A stretch of 64,000 nt of DNA, taken from contig QCCH01000004.1 of the NCBI GenBank assembly GCA_003281315.1, forward strand, positions 1 through 64,000, read 5' to 3'. The translations under genes and the position numbers were made by a program. This document shows positions 8,446 to 18,579 of this stretch, one piece after another. The notes under the pieces were generated by a model that made no database searches, had not been told where the DNA came from, and was given only the letters and a program-made list of their open reading frames with translations. Position 1 is the first letter of the stretch. Every line of letters starts with the position of its first letter. This stretch comes from Prochlorococcus sp. AG-347-K20. Its GTDB lineage: Bacteria > Cyanobacteriota > Cyanobacteriia > PCC-6307 > Cyanobiaceae.

Positions 8446-9975
8446 ATGAATGATAAGAAATTTGGCAAATCAAATAAAATGCAAGTACAAAAATTACCAA
8501 CTGGAATTGAAGGCTTTGATGATGTTTGTAGGGGTGGTTTGCCTGTATCTCGAAGTACACTTATTAGTGGCACCTCAGGAACTGGTAAAACTGTTTTTTC
8601 TCTGCAATATTTACACCATGGGATTTGTAATTTTGATGAGCCTGGAATCTTTGTGACATTTGAGGAATCACCTTTAGATATTATTAGAAATGCCGCAAGT
8701 TTTGGTTGGGATTTACAAGAATTAATTGATCAAAATAAACTTTTTATTTTGGATGCATCTCCTGATCCTGATGGTCAGGATGTAGCTGGTAACTTTGACT
8801 TGTCTGGTCTTATTGAGAGAATAAGTTATGCAATTAGAAAATATAAAGCTAAAAGAGTTGCAATAGATTCAATAACTGCTGTCTTTCAACAATATGATGC
8901 TATTTACGTTGTTAGAAGGGAAATATTTAGATTGATTGCAAGATTAAAAGAAATAGGAGTTACAACAGTTATGACTACAGAAAGGGTAGATGATTACGGA
9001 CCAGTTGCTAGATATGGTGTAGAAGAATTTGTATCTGATAATGTTGTCTTATTAAGAAATGTTCTTGAGTCAGAGAAGAGAAGAAGAACTCTTGAAGTTC
9101 TGAAGTTAAGAGGTACTGTTCATATGAAAGGTGAATATCCATTCACTATGGGAATGGATGGAATAAGTGTGTTTGCCCTAGGAGCAATGAGATTAACGCA
9201 GAGATCCTCCAATATTAGGATTAGCTCTGGAGTTAAAGATCTTGATGATATGTGTGGTGGAGGATATTTTCAAGATTCCATTATTCTTGCTACTGGAGCA
9301 ACTGGTACGGGCAAAACAATGCTTGTATCAAAATTTGTTGAAGATGCTTATAACAATAATGAAAGAGCAATACTTTTTGCATATGAAGAATCTAGGGCTC
9401 AATTGCTTAGGAATGCGACTAGCTGGGGAATAGATTTTGAAAAAATGGAAGGTGATGGATTATTAAAAATTATTTGTGCATATCCTGAATCAACTGGTTT
9501 AGAGGATCACTTACAAATTATAAAAACGCAAATTAATCAATTTAAACCAAAAAGAATGGCAATTGATTCTCTATCTGCATTAGCCAGAGGTGTAAGTTTG
9601 AATGCATTTAGACAGTTTGTAATTGCTGTAACCGGTTATACAAAGCAAGAGGAAATAGCAGGCTTTTTTACTAATACTGCAGAAGAATTTATGGGAAGTC
9701 ATTCTATAACTGATTCTCATATCTCAACAATTACAGACACCATATTGTTGCTTCAATATGTAGAAATAAAAGGTGAGATGGCACGAGCTTTAAATGTTTT
9801 TAAAATGCGTGGGTCATGGCATGATAAACGAATAAGAGAATTTATTATTACAAATAGTGGTCCAGAAATAAGGGATTCTTTTTCTAATTTTGAACAAATA
9901 TTTAGTGGTGCCCCTCACAGAGTCGTACCTGATCAAAATGTTCAAAATGTTTTTAAAGGAATAGATAATAATTAG
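8446..9975 (+). CDS. kaiC: Circadian clock ATPase/autokinase KaiC
   Basis: KaiC is the double-domain RecA-like ATPase at the centre of the cyanobacterial clock. In this 509-residue protein, the CI domain has a P-loop GTSGTGKT near residue 44 and the CII domain has GATGTGKT near 283. The paired catalytic glutamates appear in FVTFEESP and FAYEESR. The phosphorylation pair is intact as Ser427-Thr428 (equivalent to S431/T432 of Synechococcus elongatus), with Thr422 matching T426. The C-terminal tail, which binds KaiA in other species, is still present as an acidic/hydrophobic stretch, although no kaiA is seen. The stop overlaps the stop of the convergent nblS gene within the four bases TTAG. Confidence 0.97.
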   Translation: MNDKKFGKSNKMQVQKLPTGIEGFDDVCRGGLPVSRSTLISGTSGTGKTVFSLQYLHHGICNFDEPGIFVTFEESPLDIIRNAASFGWDLQELIDQNKLFILDASPDPDGQDVAGNFDLSGLIERISYAIRKYKAKRVAIDSITAVFQQYDAIYVVRREIFRLIARLKEIGVTTVMTTERVDDYGPVARYGVEEFVSDNVVLLRNVLESEKRRRTLEVLKLRGTVHMKGEYPFTMGMDGISVFALGAMRLTQRSSNIRISSGVKDLDDMCGGGYFQDSIILATGATGTGKTMLVSKFVEDAYNNNERAILFAYEESRAQLLRNATSWGIDFEKMEGDGLLKIICAYPESTGLEDHLQIIKTQINQFKPKRMAIDSLSALARGVSLNAFRQFVIAVTGYTKQEEIAGFFTNTAEEFMGSHSITDSHISTITDTILLLQYVEIKGEMARALNVFKMRGSWHDKRIREFIITNSGPEIRDSFSNFEQIFSGAPHRVVPDQNVQNVFKGIDNN

Positions 9976-12038
9976 ATAATTTCTTTAATTTCAGAACCTG
10001 TAAAAGAATCTGAATTATTAATGGCTTTTGTCAATAATTCATCTTTATCAGATTGTGCCAAGGCTAAATCAAACCAAAAAGTCGTTCCTACTCCTAATTC
10101 ACTAGCCATACGAATTTCCCCACCATGTTTTTCAATTATTCCCCGCACTATAGATAAACCTAAACCGGTACCTTGCTCAGTATGAACAGAATTCTCTACT
10201 CTATAAAAACGATCAAATATCTTTTCTTGATCAGTCTGAGATATTCCTGATCCGGTATCAGCAATCTCAATTCTTACTTTTGGAAGTGGTGAAACTAATT
10301 CACATTGAGGGGCTGAATCATTTTTAATACTTGGAGGGAAAGCAGGGCAGGAATCTGGCCAAGTATAAGCTCTTATAATTAGGGCGCTGTTTTTTGGACT
10401 AAATTTCAATCCATTTCCAAGTAAATTATCAAAAACCTGCAAAAGCAAATCAAAATTTCCAAGAATTGGAGGAATATTTTCCTCTATGTCATAAGCTAAT
10501 GAAACATTTTTTTCTGATGCATTAAGTCTATAATTTCTGAGGGTCTGTTCTATTGCTGATTTTATGTCCATTTGCTCTAGCTGAACAATTTTCCCAGACT
10601 CTAATCTAGATAAATCTAGTACATCATTCACAAGTCTTGTTAACCTATCAGTCTCTGAATTTGCAATTCCCAAAAATTCTATTTGTTCTTCATCAGAGAG
10701 CTGATCTTTTAAATCATGTAAGGTCTCTACATAACTTTTGATATTAAAAAGTGGTGTCCTTAATTCATGCGATACATTGCTTATGAATCTATTTTGTGCA
10801 GCGTTAAGTTCAACTTCTCTAGTTAAATCTTGGATTGTTACAGCAATTCCTTTTAATTCAATTTTATTTGTATCTAAGACTGATTGCAAGACAATTCTTA
10901 AGGTTCTTGCCGGTTCTCCTAAACTGAATCTTAAGTCATCCTTCTCCTTTTCCCTGTTTAAAATAGACTCTATGTTTCTATGTAAGTCGTTGGATAAAAT
11001 TTCGGGGATTTCATTTAAAAAATGTTTACCTTCTAGAAATCTTCCTTCCCAGCGAAATAATCTCTTTGCTGTTGGATTAGTAAGTACAATCTTGCCTTGG
11101 GAATCCAATAATATTGCACCATCAGCCATTGTAGCTATTAATGATTGCTGCTTGATTTGTGCCGCTTTTAGTTCTTCTATATTAGCTTCATCATAATTTT
11201 CTAACTGTGTTGCCATTCGGTTAAATCCATTTAAGAGTTCTCCAAGATCACCTGTCATGGGTAAAGAAATTCTGGATTTAAAATTTCCTCTTGAAATTTC
11301 TCTAACACCTCTTACTAACTCTCTGACTGGCCTTGTAATTGTCAGGGCATTAAATACAGCTCCAAGTATTACTAAAACCCAAATAGAGATAAAAACCGCA
11401 ATGGTTACTTCTCTAGTTAAGGCAGCGCTGGCTAGTGCTTTTTTATTAGGGGTGACTCCCAAAGCTAAAGTTCCAAGATATTTGCCTTTCCACAACATTG
11501 GGACAAATACATCTGTTACTTGACCTTGAGGTGTCGCATGTTGCCTAACCAGAGGGAATTGTGGTCTCTTTTTCAATTCTGAAGGTAGTTTTAATTTTCG
11601 AGTGAGCTGAAACTGACTGTCTGAGCTTGTTGGTGTCGCACTGATTGGTATCCCAAGTTGAACAATATCTTCAGCATCAGTAAAGAATATATAACGCAGG
11701 TTTCGACTTGATCTCCAAAATTTTTCTGCTACATTTGAAATTTCTTTTTTTTGGTTATTAGCGACTAATTCTGTAACATTCCCAGATAATAATAAGCCAA
11801 GATCTCGTGCATATCTAGTATCATTCATGCCTGCATCTCTTTGAATACTATTTAATGCGAAAAAAGTTATTCCTGTCATTAGAAGGCTTACGACAAGAGT
11901 TGCTATGGCTAATAACTTTGTTCTTAAACTGAACCCACTCCACCAAGAGAGAAGTCCATTAATCCAATAGTTATTATTCATATCTTCATTATCAGTGATG
12001 TTATATTTTCTACTTTCTTGATTATTGGTATCCACCAT
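9972..12038 (-). CDS. nblS: Sensor histidine kinase NblS (Hik33/DspA family)
   Basis: NblS is the essential membrane kinase that senses high light and other stresses and controls hli and photosynthesis genes through an OmpR-type regulator in cyanobacteria. The 688-residue protein has a first membrane segment (~42-63), a periplasmic domain, a second segment (~212-232), HAMP, a PAS domain (~295-400), HisKA and HATPase domains. The phosphorylated His is His424 in SNVSHELRTP. The ATP-binding boxes are NLLGNGLKFS, DTGSGIS, FDRFYR and GTGLGLSIV. The identity rests on this exact domain order plus strong resemblance to Hik33. It is transcribed from the right, five bases after purD, and converges on kaiC. 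Confidence 0.92.
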   Translation of the reverse strand: MVDTNNQESRKYNITDNEDMNNNYWINGLLSWWSGFSLRTKLLAIATLVVSLLMTGITFFALNSIQRDAGMNDTRYARDLGLLLSGNVTELVANNQKKEISNVAEKFWRSSRNLRYIFFTDAEDIVQLGIPISATPTSSDSQFQLTRKLKLPSELKKRPQFPLVRQHATPQGQVTDVFVPMLWKGKYLGTLALGVTPNKKALASAALTREVTIAVFISIWVLVILGAVFNALTITRPVRELVRGVREISRGNFKSRISLPMTGDLGELLNGFNRMATQLENYDEANIEELKAAQIKQQSLIATMADGAILLDSQGKIVLTNPTAKRLFRWEGRFLEGKHFLNEIPEILSNDLHRNIESILNREKEKDDLRFSLGEPARTLRIVLQSVLDTNKIELKGIAVTIQDLTREVELNAAQNRFISNVSHELRTPLFNIKSYVETLHDLKDQLSDEEQIEFLGIANSETDRLTRLVNDVLDLSRLESGKIVQLEQMDIKSAIEQTLRNYRLNASEKNVSLAYDIEENIPPILGNFDLLLQVFDNLLGNGLKFSPKNSALIIRAYTWPDSCPAFPPSIKNDSAPQCELVSPLPKVRIEIADTGSGISQTDQEKIFDRFYRVENSVHTEQGTGLGLSIVRGIIEKHGGEIRMASELGVGTTFWFDLALAQSDKDELLTKAINNSDSFTGSEIKEII

Positions 12039-12042
12039 AAGC

Positions 12043-13374
12043 TTAATTCTCCCTAGAAAAGTTTTTTCTCACTTGATGACCTATGTCATTTCTAAAGTAA
12101 ATACCCTCAAAATGAATTTCTTTTAAATTTTTGTAAGCTTTTTCAAAAACCGTATCGAAGTCTTTATCTTGACAGACAATACTTAAGACTCTTCCTCCAG
12201 CAGTTAATAATTTCCCATTTTCACTAAAAGAAGTACCTGAGTCAAAAATTTGACAATCATTTGAGTCAATCTCACCTATTTTTATTTGATAGCCAGTTTT
12301 ATATTCATGAGGATAACCTTTGGAAGTCGCTATTACACAACCACTAACTTTATCAGAAGTATTAATTTTTTCATCACCAGTTAAACTTCCCATTGAGCAT
12401 TTTTCTAAAAGAAATACAAAATTTGGATCCATCAGGGGCATTATTGTTTGGCATTCTGGATCACCAAATCTGCAATTATATTCTATAACCTTGGGCCCAG
12501 ATTTTGTGATCATTAACCCAAAATAAATAACCCCTCTATAGTCAATATTTCTTTTATTTAGCTCATTTATTGTAGGTTCAATTATCTCTATGACTATTCT
12601 ATCAAGGTAATCTTCTGTTAATAATGGGGCAGGAGAATAAGCCCCCATACCTCCTGTATTTGGACCTTTATCTTTTTCATTAAGTCGTTTGTGATCTTGG
12701 GCAGTTGGTAGTAATGTATATCTCTTTCCATCGCATAAAGCAAAAACTGAAACTTCTGGTCCTTGAATTTTTTCTTCTAGAACAACTACATCCCCAGAGT
12801 TGCCAAATCTTCCATTAAAAATTGTCTCTGCTGCTTTAAAGCATTCATCTTTTGAATTAGGAATAAAAACACCTTTACCTGAAGCTAGACCATCAGCTTT
12901 TACTACAAGTGGAATTGAAGATGAATTAATAATTTTTTTGGCTTCTTCTAGAGAATTGACTTTCCAAAAATTTGCAGTTGGAATATTTGCGTCTTGCATA
13001 AATTCCTTCGCCCAAGATTTGCTGAATTCTAGTTTTGCTCCATCTTTATTAGGACCAAATACTTTAAAATTTTTATTGCGAAGAAAATCAGCTAATCCAT
13101 TTGCCAGAGGTATTTCTGGTCCAATAACGACTAAATCTATCTTAAAACAATCAAGCTTTTCGACTAGTTCATTTTTGTCGTTTATATCAATTTTTATTCT
13201 TTCACATTTATTTATTCTTTCTGAACCAGCGTTACCAGGTATTAAATAAACTTTTTTAACTAATTCATTTTTTTGAATAGCCCAAGCCAAAGAGTTTTCT
13301 CTCCCGCCATTTCCAACTATTAAAATATTTTCTAATCTAATAAGGTTCTTAGAAATAGGTGAATTAATGCCCAT
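12043..13374 (-). CDS. purD: Phosphoribosylamine-glycine ligase (GAR synthetase)
   Basis: PurD joins glycine to phosphoribosylamine with ATP, the second step of purine synthesis. The 443-residue protein has the N-terminal motif ILIVGNGGRENSLAW, an ATP-grasp domain with PLVVKADGLASGKGV, and the family signature GGMGAYSPAP followed by RFGDPECQ. There are about 15 residues before the usual start, so an internal start is possible. The gene sits five bases upstream of nblS in transcription order. It is divergent from purC (134-base gap), so the two purine genes could share a control region, although no operator was recognised. Confidence 0.95.
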   Translation of the reverse strand: MGINSPISKNLIRLENILIVGNGGRENSLAWAIQKNELVKKVYLIPGNAGSERINKCERIKIDINDKNELVEKLDCFKIDLVVIGPEIPLANGLADFLRNKNFKVFGPNKDGAKLEFSKSWAKEFMQDANIPTANFWKVNSLEEAKKIINSSSIPLVVKADGLASGKGVFIPNSKDECFKAAETIFNGRFGNSGDVVVLEEKIQGPEVSVFALCDGKRYTLLPTAQDHKRLNEKDKGPNTGGMGAYSPAPLLTEDYLDRIVIEIIEPTINELNKRNIDYRGVIYFGLMITKSGPKVIEYNCRFGDPECQTIMPLMDPNFVFLLEKCSMGSLTGDEKINTSDKVSGCVIATSKGYPHEYKTGYQIKIGEIDSNDCQIFDSGTSFSENGKLLTAGGRVLSIVCQDKDFDTVFEKAYKNLKEIHFEGIYFRNDIGHQVRKNFSREN

Positions 13375-13508
13375 ATATTTGTTTTTTAAGGTTATGAGGT
13401 TTCGATGAATAATCAGTTAAAATGAAAATAAAATCATTTGAAGTTGATTTCTAATAATTATGTTAATTATAAAAAGTTCTTTAGTAGTAATAATGAGGTT
13501 TTAAATTA

Positions 13509-14246
13509 ATGAATAATAAACATGGGTTGATTTATGAAGGCAAAGCAAAAAAAGTATTTACTCATAATGATGCAAATAAAGTAAAAATTGAATTTAAAGA
13601 TGATGCTACAGCATTTAATGCGTTGAAAAAAGAAAAATTTGAAGGTAAAGGCAAACTTAATTGCTTAATAAGTGCAAGAATTTTTGAGATTCTCATGAAG
13701 AAGAATATTCCAACTCATTTTATTGAACTTGAGAATGAAAATATAATGATTGCAAAAAAAATCAAAGTAATTCCATTAGAAATTGTTCTTAGAAATATTG
13801 CTTATGGTTCTTTGTGTAAACAAACCACTGTTAAATCTGGAACTTTGCTATCAAAACCATTAATTGATATTTATCTTAAAAATGATGAACTTAATGATCC
13901 CCTTATTACAAAAGATAGAATTGCATTATTGAATATATTAAGCTCTCATGATTTAGAGTTAATAATTAATTTAACTTTAAAAATTAATGTAATCTTGAAA
14001 AGTTTTTTTAAAAATATTCAACTTGAACTTGTAGATTTCAAATTGGAATTTGGTTATGATTTCAGAAATAATATTATCCTGGGAGATGAAATAAGTCCTG
14101 ATAATTGTAGATTGTGGGATCTAAATCAAAAAAATGATATAATTGTTAGCCTAGATAAAGATAGATTTAGAAATGATTTAGGTGGTTTAATTGAAGCTTA
14201 TAGTGAAATTCACCGAAGAATAAACGATTTTCTTAAACCCAATTGA
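13509..14246 (+). CDS. purC: SAICAR synthetase
   Basis: PurC condenses CAIR with aspartate using ATP in purine synthesis. The 245-residue length fits the bacterial monofunctional enzyme. Conserved stretches seen are IYEGKAKKVF at the N-terminus, FKDDATAFN, RNIAYGSLCK, LVDFKLEFG and LGDEISPDNCRLWD. Codon use is very AT-rich. It is divergent from purD and followed on the same strand by the Omp85 gene after 36 bases, so it may lead the outer-membrane gene block. Confidence 0.95.
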   Translation: MNNKHGLIYEGKAKKVFTHNDANKVKIEFKDDATAFNALKKEKFEGKGKLNCLISARIFEILMKKNIPTHFIELENENIMIAKKIKVIPLEIVLRNIAYGSLCKQTTVKSGTLLSKPLIDIYLKNDELNDPLITKDRIALLNILSSHDLELIINLTLKINVILKSFFKNIQLELVDFKLEFGYDFRNNIILGDEISPDNCRLWDLNQKNDIIVSLDKDRFRNDLGGLIEAYSEIHRRINDFLKPN

Positions 14247-14282
14247 ATAAATGATGACTTATTTATCTTAATCACAAGTACT

Positions 14283-16418
14283 ATGCAAAAACATTTTTTT
14301 AAATTTGGAAAGGTTTTCATAAATGTTGCCTGTTCTCCTCTGATTTTGATATCAAATAATTCAGAAATGGCTGCAAAGTATTTGCCAAATGACGTTGATC
14401 AATCAAAAACAACCTTAGAAATACCAAATATTAATAATGTTTTATTTCAAAGGGTTGATCTTAAAAAAGAGAAAAAATTTCTTCTTGCGGAAAATAATGA
14501 TATTAATGAAGAAAGTGTTCTTATCGCAGAAATAGTTATAGAGGGTTGGGAAAATCATCCTGAGGGCAGAAAACTCGAATTGGCAGCTTATGATTCTATG
14601 AGCATTAAGCCTGGAAGTATTGTTGATAATCGAATTTTAAATCAAGACCTTAATGCAATATATGCTAGTGGTTGGTTTTCAGGAGTTAAAATAAAGTCTC
14701 AAGATGGACCATTAGGCGTAAGGCTAATAGTAAATGTAGTGCCTAATCCAATCTTGAAGAAAGTTGAACTTAAACCAATAAACTCTATAGTCTCCAATGA
14801 ATACGTAGATGATATTTTTAAAAATTATTATGGGACGACTCTTAACCTAAATGAATTTCAAAATAAGATAGAAATTATAAAAGAACGTTATGAAAAAGAG
14901 GGTTATTCTTTAGCTAGAGTAAGTGGACCAGATAGAATCTCTGAAAACGGAGTAGTAATTTTAAAAGTTTCTGAGGGCATTATATCTGACGTGAAAATAA
15001 GATTCCCAGATTCTGATGGTGAATTTTTTATTGATGGAAAAGCTAGAAAAGGGAAAACAAAAGACTGGGTAATAAAGAGAGAATTAAAAACACAACCTGG
15101 CACCATTTTTAATAGAAAAATTTTAGAAGCTGATATCGGTAGACTCTATGCCACATCATTATTTAATGATGTAAAGGTTTCTCTTGGCCCTGATAATTTA
15201 AATCCTGGTCAAGTCATAATCTTTTTAGACTTGAGTGAGCAAAGAACAGGATCGTTAACAGGTGGAATTGGTTATAGTAGTGGTTCAGGTATTTTCGCAT
15301 CCATTGGTTTGCAGGAAACAAATGCACTTGGAAGGGCATGGTCTACAAATTTAAATCTAAATTTTGGAGAATATTCAACTACCTATAATTTTTCTTTATC
15401 TGATCCATGGATTAAAGGAGATAAACATAAAACATCTTTTAGAACAAATATCTTCTTAAGTAGAGATTATCCACAAGAATTTAAAAGTGAAAATAATGGG
15501 AAATTATATGCTGTAGATGATCAAACACCATCTGGCGCTGACACTTTTTCATCAATAGTTTTAGAAAAAACAGGAGGTGGATTTTCTTTTTCAAGGCCAT
15601 TTAATGGTGGAGATCCATTTAAGGTCGCTAAATGGAGAGTTCTTGCAGGAATGAATTTTAAGAAAGTAAGTATGATTGATGGTGATGGGAACAAAAAACC
15701 TTATGGTGATAGAACGCCAACCACAACCCGAAACAATATAAGCGATATTATCTGTATTGGATTTACTCCAAATGATGGTTCATGTCCTGAAGAAAATACA
15801 CTATTAAGTGTTATCGCAAGTACTTCTAGAAATAATTTGAACAATTCCATCAACCCAACTGCAGGAAATAAATTTAGCTTTGGTACCGAACAATTTGTTT
15901 CAACAGGGAAAAACTCTCCAACTTTCAATAGAATGCGAGCCTCATATTCATTTTTTATACCAACAAAATTAATAAATCTAACGAAAGCATGTAAGTCTGG
16001 CGATGCTACTAGCGAAGATTGTCCTCAAACTATTGGATTTCAATTTAAAGCGGGAACTATTCTTGGCGAATTGCCTCCTTACGAAGCATTTTGTATGGGA
16101 GGAACATCATCTGTTAGAGGTTGGGGATCTTGTGATTTGGCTGTAAGTAGAAGTTTTGTTGAGGGCACAGCAGAATATAGATTCCCTGTTTGGAGAATGA
16201 TATCAGGAGCTTTATTCGTAGATGGAGGAAGTGATTTAGGCTCTCAAGAGGAGGTTCCTGGGAAACCAGGTAAATTATTGCAGAAATCAGGTTCTGGTTT
16301 CTCTCTTGGAGGAGGAGTTGGGGTTAAAACACCAATAGGTCCATTAAGATTAGATGTTGCTAGCAAAGACCTAAGCGGAGATTGGAGATATACACTTGGA
16401 GTTGGATGGAAGTTTTAG
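14283..16418 (+). CDS. Omp85/BamA-family outer membrane protein assembly factor
   Basis: This is the outer-membrane insertase related to BamA and to chloroplast Toc75. The 711-residue protein begins with a hydrophobic N-terminal segment that may be a signal peptide. Residues ~80-330 contain repeated POTRA-like units, for example VIEGWENHPE, LKKVELKPI and PDSDGEFFIDG. Each unit has the 'exported turn' spacing in which the gene encodes pairs such as GWFSGVKI and SLFNDVKV. Residues ~330-711 form the beta-barrel and end with LGVGWKF, a C-terminal aromatic as needed for barrel insertion. The VRGW motif of Omp85 proteins is present near residue 610 (SSVRGWGSCD). The stop abuts the lpxC start directly, placing it at the head of the lipid A genes. 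Confidence 0.9.
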   Translation: MQKHFFKFGKVFINVACSPLILISNNSEMAAKYLPNDVDQSKTTLEIPNINNVLFQRVDLKKEKKFLLAENNDINEESVLIAEIVIEGWENHPEGRKLELAAYDSMSIKPGSIVDNRILNQDLNAIYASGWFSGVKIKSQDGPLGVRLIVNVVPNPILKKVELKPINSIVSNEYVDDIFKNYYGTTLNLNEFQNKIEIIKERYEKEGYSLARVSGPDRISENGVVILKVSEGIISDVKIRFPDSDGEFFIDGKARKGKTKDWVIKRELKTQPGTIFNRKILEADIGRLYATSLFNDVKVSLGPDNLNPGQVIIFLDLSEQRTGSLTGGIGYSSGSGIFASIGLQETNALGRAWSTNLNLNFGEYSTTYNFSLSDPWIKGDKHKTSFRTNIFLSRDYPQEFKSENNGKLYAVDDQTPSGADTFSSIVLEKTGGGFSFSRPFNGGDPFKVAKWRVLAGMNFKKVSMIDGDGNKKPYGDRTPTTTRNNISDIICIGFTPNDGSCPEENTLLSVIASTSRNNLNNSINPTAGNKFSFGTEQFVSTGKNSPTFNRMRASYSFFIPTKLINLTKACKSGDATSEDCPQTIGFQFKAGTILGELPPYEAFCMGGTSSVRGWGSCDLAVSRSFVEGTAEYRFPVWRMISGALFVDGGSDLGSQEEVPGKPGKLLQKSGSGFSLGGGVGVKTPIGPLRLDVASKDLSGDWRYTLGVGWKF

Positions 16419-17255
16419 GTGTTTTCTTGGCCTGCTAATTATGATTCTTGTTATACCTTGGCTGGTGTTATCTCCAGAGAGGGTATAGGCCTACATAGTG
16501 GAGAAAAAACAAGAGTTACAATTTCTTCCTACGATAAAGAAGGATATTATGTGTCTTTTAGGGATAAACCCAACGAGATTTTTAAGTTAACTCAGGATTT
16601 AATTGGAAGTACGATGCTTTGTACGGCGGTTAAATTAGGTAGTAGAAATTTGTATACCATCGAACATTTATTATCTTCAATGGCAGGGTGTGGTTTAAGT
16701 TATATACATATTGAGGTTGATGGGAAAGAGATTCCTCTTTTAGATGGATCAGCAATCCAGTGGGTTAAAGATTTTGAAGAAGTAGGGATAAAAAAGGCAC
16801 CTAGACCAGATAATTTCTTTCGAGAGATTAATAAATCAATAATTTTAAAAAAAGAAGACTCAGTTATAGCAGCAACCCCTTCTGAAAAAACTACAATTAT
16901 ATCCACAATAAATTTTGCTTATAAAGCAATTGGAAATCAAACTTTTGTGATTGATTTAAATCCAAAAAGTTTTGTTGATATGATTGCTCCTGCTAGAACA
17001 TTTGGTTTTAAAGATCAATTTCAAGAGTTAAGTGAACTTGGATTAATAAAAGGCGGAAGTTTGGAAAATGCCCTTGTTTGTGATGGTGATAAATGGGTTA
17101 ATCCTCCATTAAGATTTGATAATGAACCAATAAGACATAAAATTTTAGACCTAATTGGGGACTTGGCTTTGGTAGGGTTACCTAAGGCTCAAATTTTAGT
17201 TTATAAAGGATCACATTCTTTAAATGCTTTATTGGCCTCATCTCTAAAAAATTAA
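16419..17255 (+). CDS. lpxC: UDP-3-O-acyl-N-acetylglucosamine deacetylase
   Basis: LpxC is the zinc-dependent deacetylase that commits UDP-GlcNAc to lipid A synthesis. The 278-residue protein shows GIGLHSGE near the N-terminus. A zinc-binding His lies in TIEHLLSSM and the second zinc site in RHKILDLIGDLAL. The PARTFGF segment is also conserved. It begins at GTG immediately after the Omp85 stop (no gap), so translation is probably coupled. fabZ, lpxA and lpxB follow on the same strand, the usual lipid A order. Confidence 0.95.
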   Translation: MFSWPANYDSCYTLAGVISREGIGLHSGEKTRVTISSYDKEGYYVSFRDKPNEIFKLTQDLIGSTMLCTAVKLGSRNLYTIEHLLSSMAGCGLSYIHIEVDGKEIPLLDGSAIQWVKDFEEVGIKKAPRPDNFFREINKSIILKKEDSVIAATPSEKTTIISTINFAYKAIGNQTFVIDLNPKSFVDMIAPARTFGFKDQFQELSELGLIKGGSLENALVCDGDKWVNPPLRFDNEPIRHKILDLIGDLALVGLPKAQILVYKGSHSLNALLASSLKN

Positions 17256-17273
17256 CTTTATCTTTAAATTGTT

Positions 17274-17732
17274 TTGGAAAAGAAATTGTACAGTGAAAAT
17301 AATCAACTTTCCTCTGAGCACATACTAGGTTTGTTACCTCACAGATATCCTTTTGCTCTTGTTGACAAAGTAATAGAGCATATTCCTGGAGAGAGAGCCG
17401 TTGCAGTAAAAAATGTAACTATTAATGAGCCTCAATTTCAGGGACACTTTCCTGAGAGACCCTTGATGCCTGGGGTTCTTATTGTTGAATCAATGGCTCA
17501 AGTTGGCGGAATAATCGTAACGCAAATGCCTGATCTTCCTAAAGGACTTTTCGTATTTGCTGGAATCAATAATGTTAAATTCAGAAAACCAGTTGTGCCT
17601 GGAGATCAATTAATAATTTCTTGTGAATTATTGTCAATTAAGAGACAAAGGTTTGGGAAGGTTAAAGGTGAGGCGCACGTTGATGGGAAGTTGGTTTGTG
17701 CTGGAGAATTAATGTTTTCATTAGTTGATTAG
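17274..17732 (+). CDS. fabZ: (3R)-hydroxyacyl-ACP dehydratase
   Basis: FabZ dehydrates beta-hydroxyacyl-ACP in fatty acid elongation and competes with LpxA/LpxC for the hydroxyacyl-ACP used in lipid A. The 152-residue protein has the hot-dog fold signatures [14 protein letters not shown] and [16 protein letters not shown], carrying the catalytic His and Glu. The annotated start is TTG at 17274, 18 bases after lpxC. There is no in-frame ATG before the conserved region, so TTG is the likely start. It is followed by lpxA with a four-base gap to that gene's preferred ATG. Confidence 0.95.
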   Translation: MEKKLYSENNQLSSEHILGLLPHRYPFALVDKVIEHIPGERAVAVKNVTINEPQFQGHFPERPLMPGVLIVESMAQVGGIIVTQMPDLPKGLFVFAGINNVKFRKPVVPGDQLIISCELLSIKRQRFGKVKGEAHVDGKLVCAGELMFSLVD

Positions 17733-17736
17733 GGAT

Positions 17737-18579
17737 ATGGATCATAAAAATACTGAATTAAACTCAAGCTTTAGTGGCGTAAAAGTCCACCCAAATGCTT
17801 TTGTTGATCCAAGTGCCGAATTACATGATGGAGTTATTGTCTCTCAAGGAGCTACTGTCGGACCTGATGTGACTATCGGGAAAGGAACCGAAATAGGACC
17901 GAATGCTGTTATTTCAGGAAGAACTCATATTGGTATAAACAATAAAGTTTTCCCAAGCGTTTTTATAGGTCTTGATCCCCAGGACCTTAAATATAAAGGC
18001 GCTCCTACTGAAGTAATTATTGGAAATAATAATACTTTCAGAGAATGTGTAACTATTAATAAAGCAACCGATGAAGGAGAAAAAACTATTATTGGCAATA
18101 ATAATTTGTTGATGGCTTACACTCACATTGGCCATAATTGTGAACTTGGTAATAGGATAGTTTTATCAAATAGTGTTCAAGTTGCAGGCCATGTAAAGAT
18201 TGAAGATAAAGCTATTATTGGCGGTTGTTTAGGCATCCATCAATTTGTACATATTGGATATTTAGCAATGATTGGAGGAATGACTAGGGTAGATAGAGAT
18301 GTACCTCCTTTTTGTTTGGCCGAAGGGCATCCAGGAAGATTGAGAGGTTTAAATAGGATTGGAATTAAAAGAAGTGGTTTAATGGAAAATAAAGATTTTG
18401 ACTTAAAATTACTTCAAAATACTTGGAATCTACTTTTTAAATCTAATGATGCGATTTCAAATTCATTAGAAAAAGTAATGAAAGGAGAATTAGATATTTC
18501 ATCTTCAAGATTATGTAGTTTTTTAAAAGAGTCAATATCTAAAGAAAGACGAGGACCAATGCCTATAGTGAATTTATGA
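17737..18579 (+). CDS. lpxA: UDP-N-acetylglucosamine acyltransferase
   Basis: LpxA adds the first O-linked hydroxyacyl chain to UDP-GlcNAc. The protein is a left-handed beta helix with hexapeptide repeats through residues ~10-190 (for example GTEIGPNAV, GNNNTFREC and IGHNCELGN), including the catalytic His in the TH-IGHN segment. A C-terminal helical domain follows, beginning near GLNRIGIKR. The start at ATG 17737 is preferred over an upstream TTG at 17725, which would overlap fabZ and add only four residues. The length from ATG is 280 residues, typical for the family. Its stop overlaps the lpxB start as ATGA. Confidence 0.95.
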   Translation: MDHKNTELNSSFSGVKVHPNAFVDPSAELHDGVIVSQGATVGPDVTIGKGTEIGPNAVISGRTHIGINNKVFPSVFIGLDPQDLKYKGAPTEVIIGNNNTFRECVTINKATDEGEKTIIGNNNLLMAYTHIGHNCELGNRIVLSNSVQVAGHVKIEDKAIIGGCLGIHQFVHIGYLAMIGGMTRVDRDVPPFCLAEGHPGRLRGLNRIGIKRSGLMENKDFDLKLLQNTWNLLFKSNDAISNSLEKVMKGELDISSSRLCSFLKESISKERRGPMPIVNL

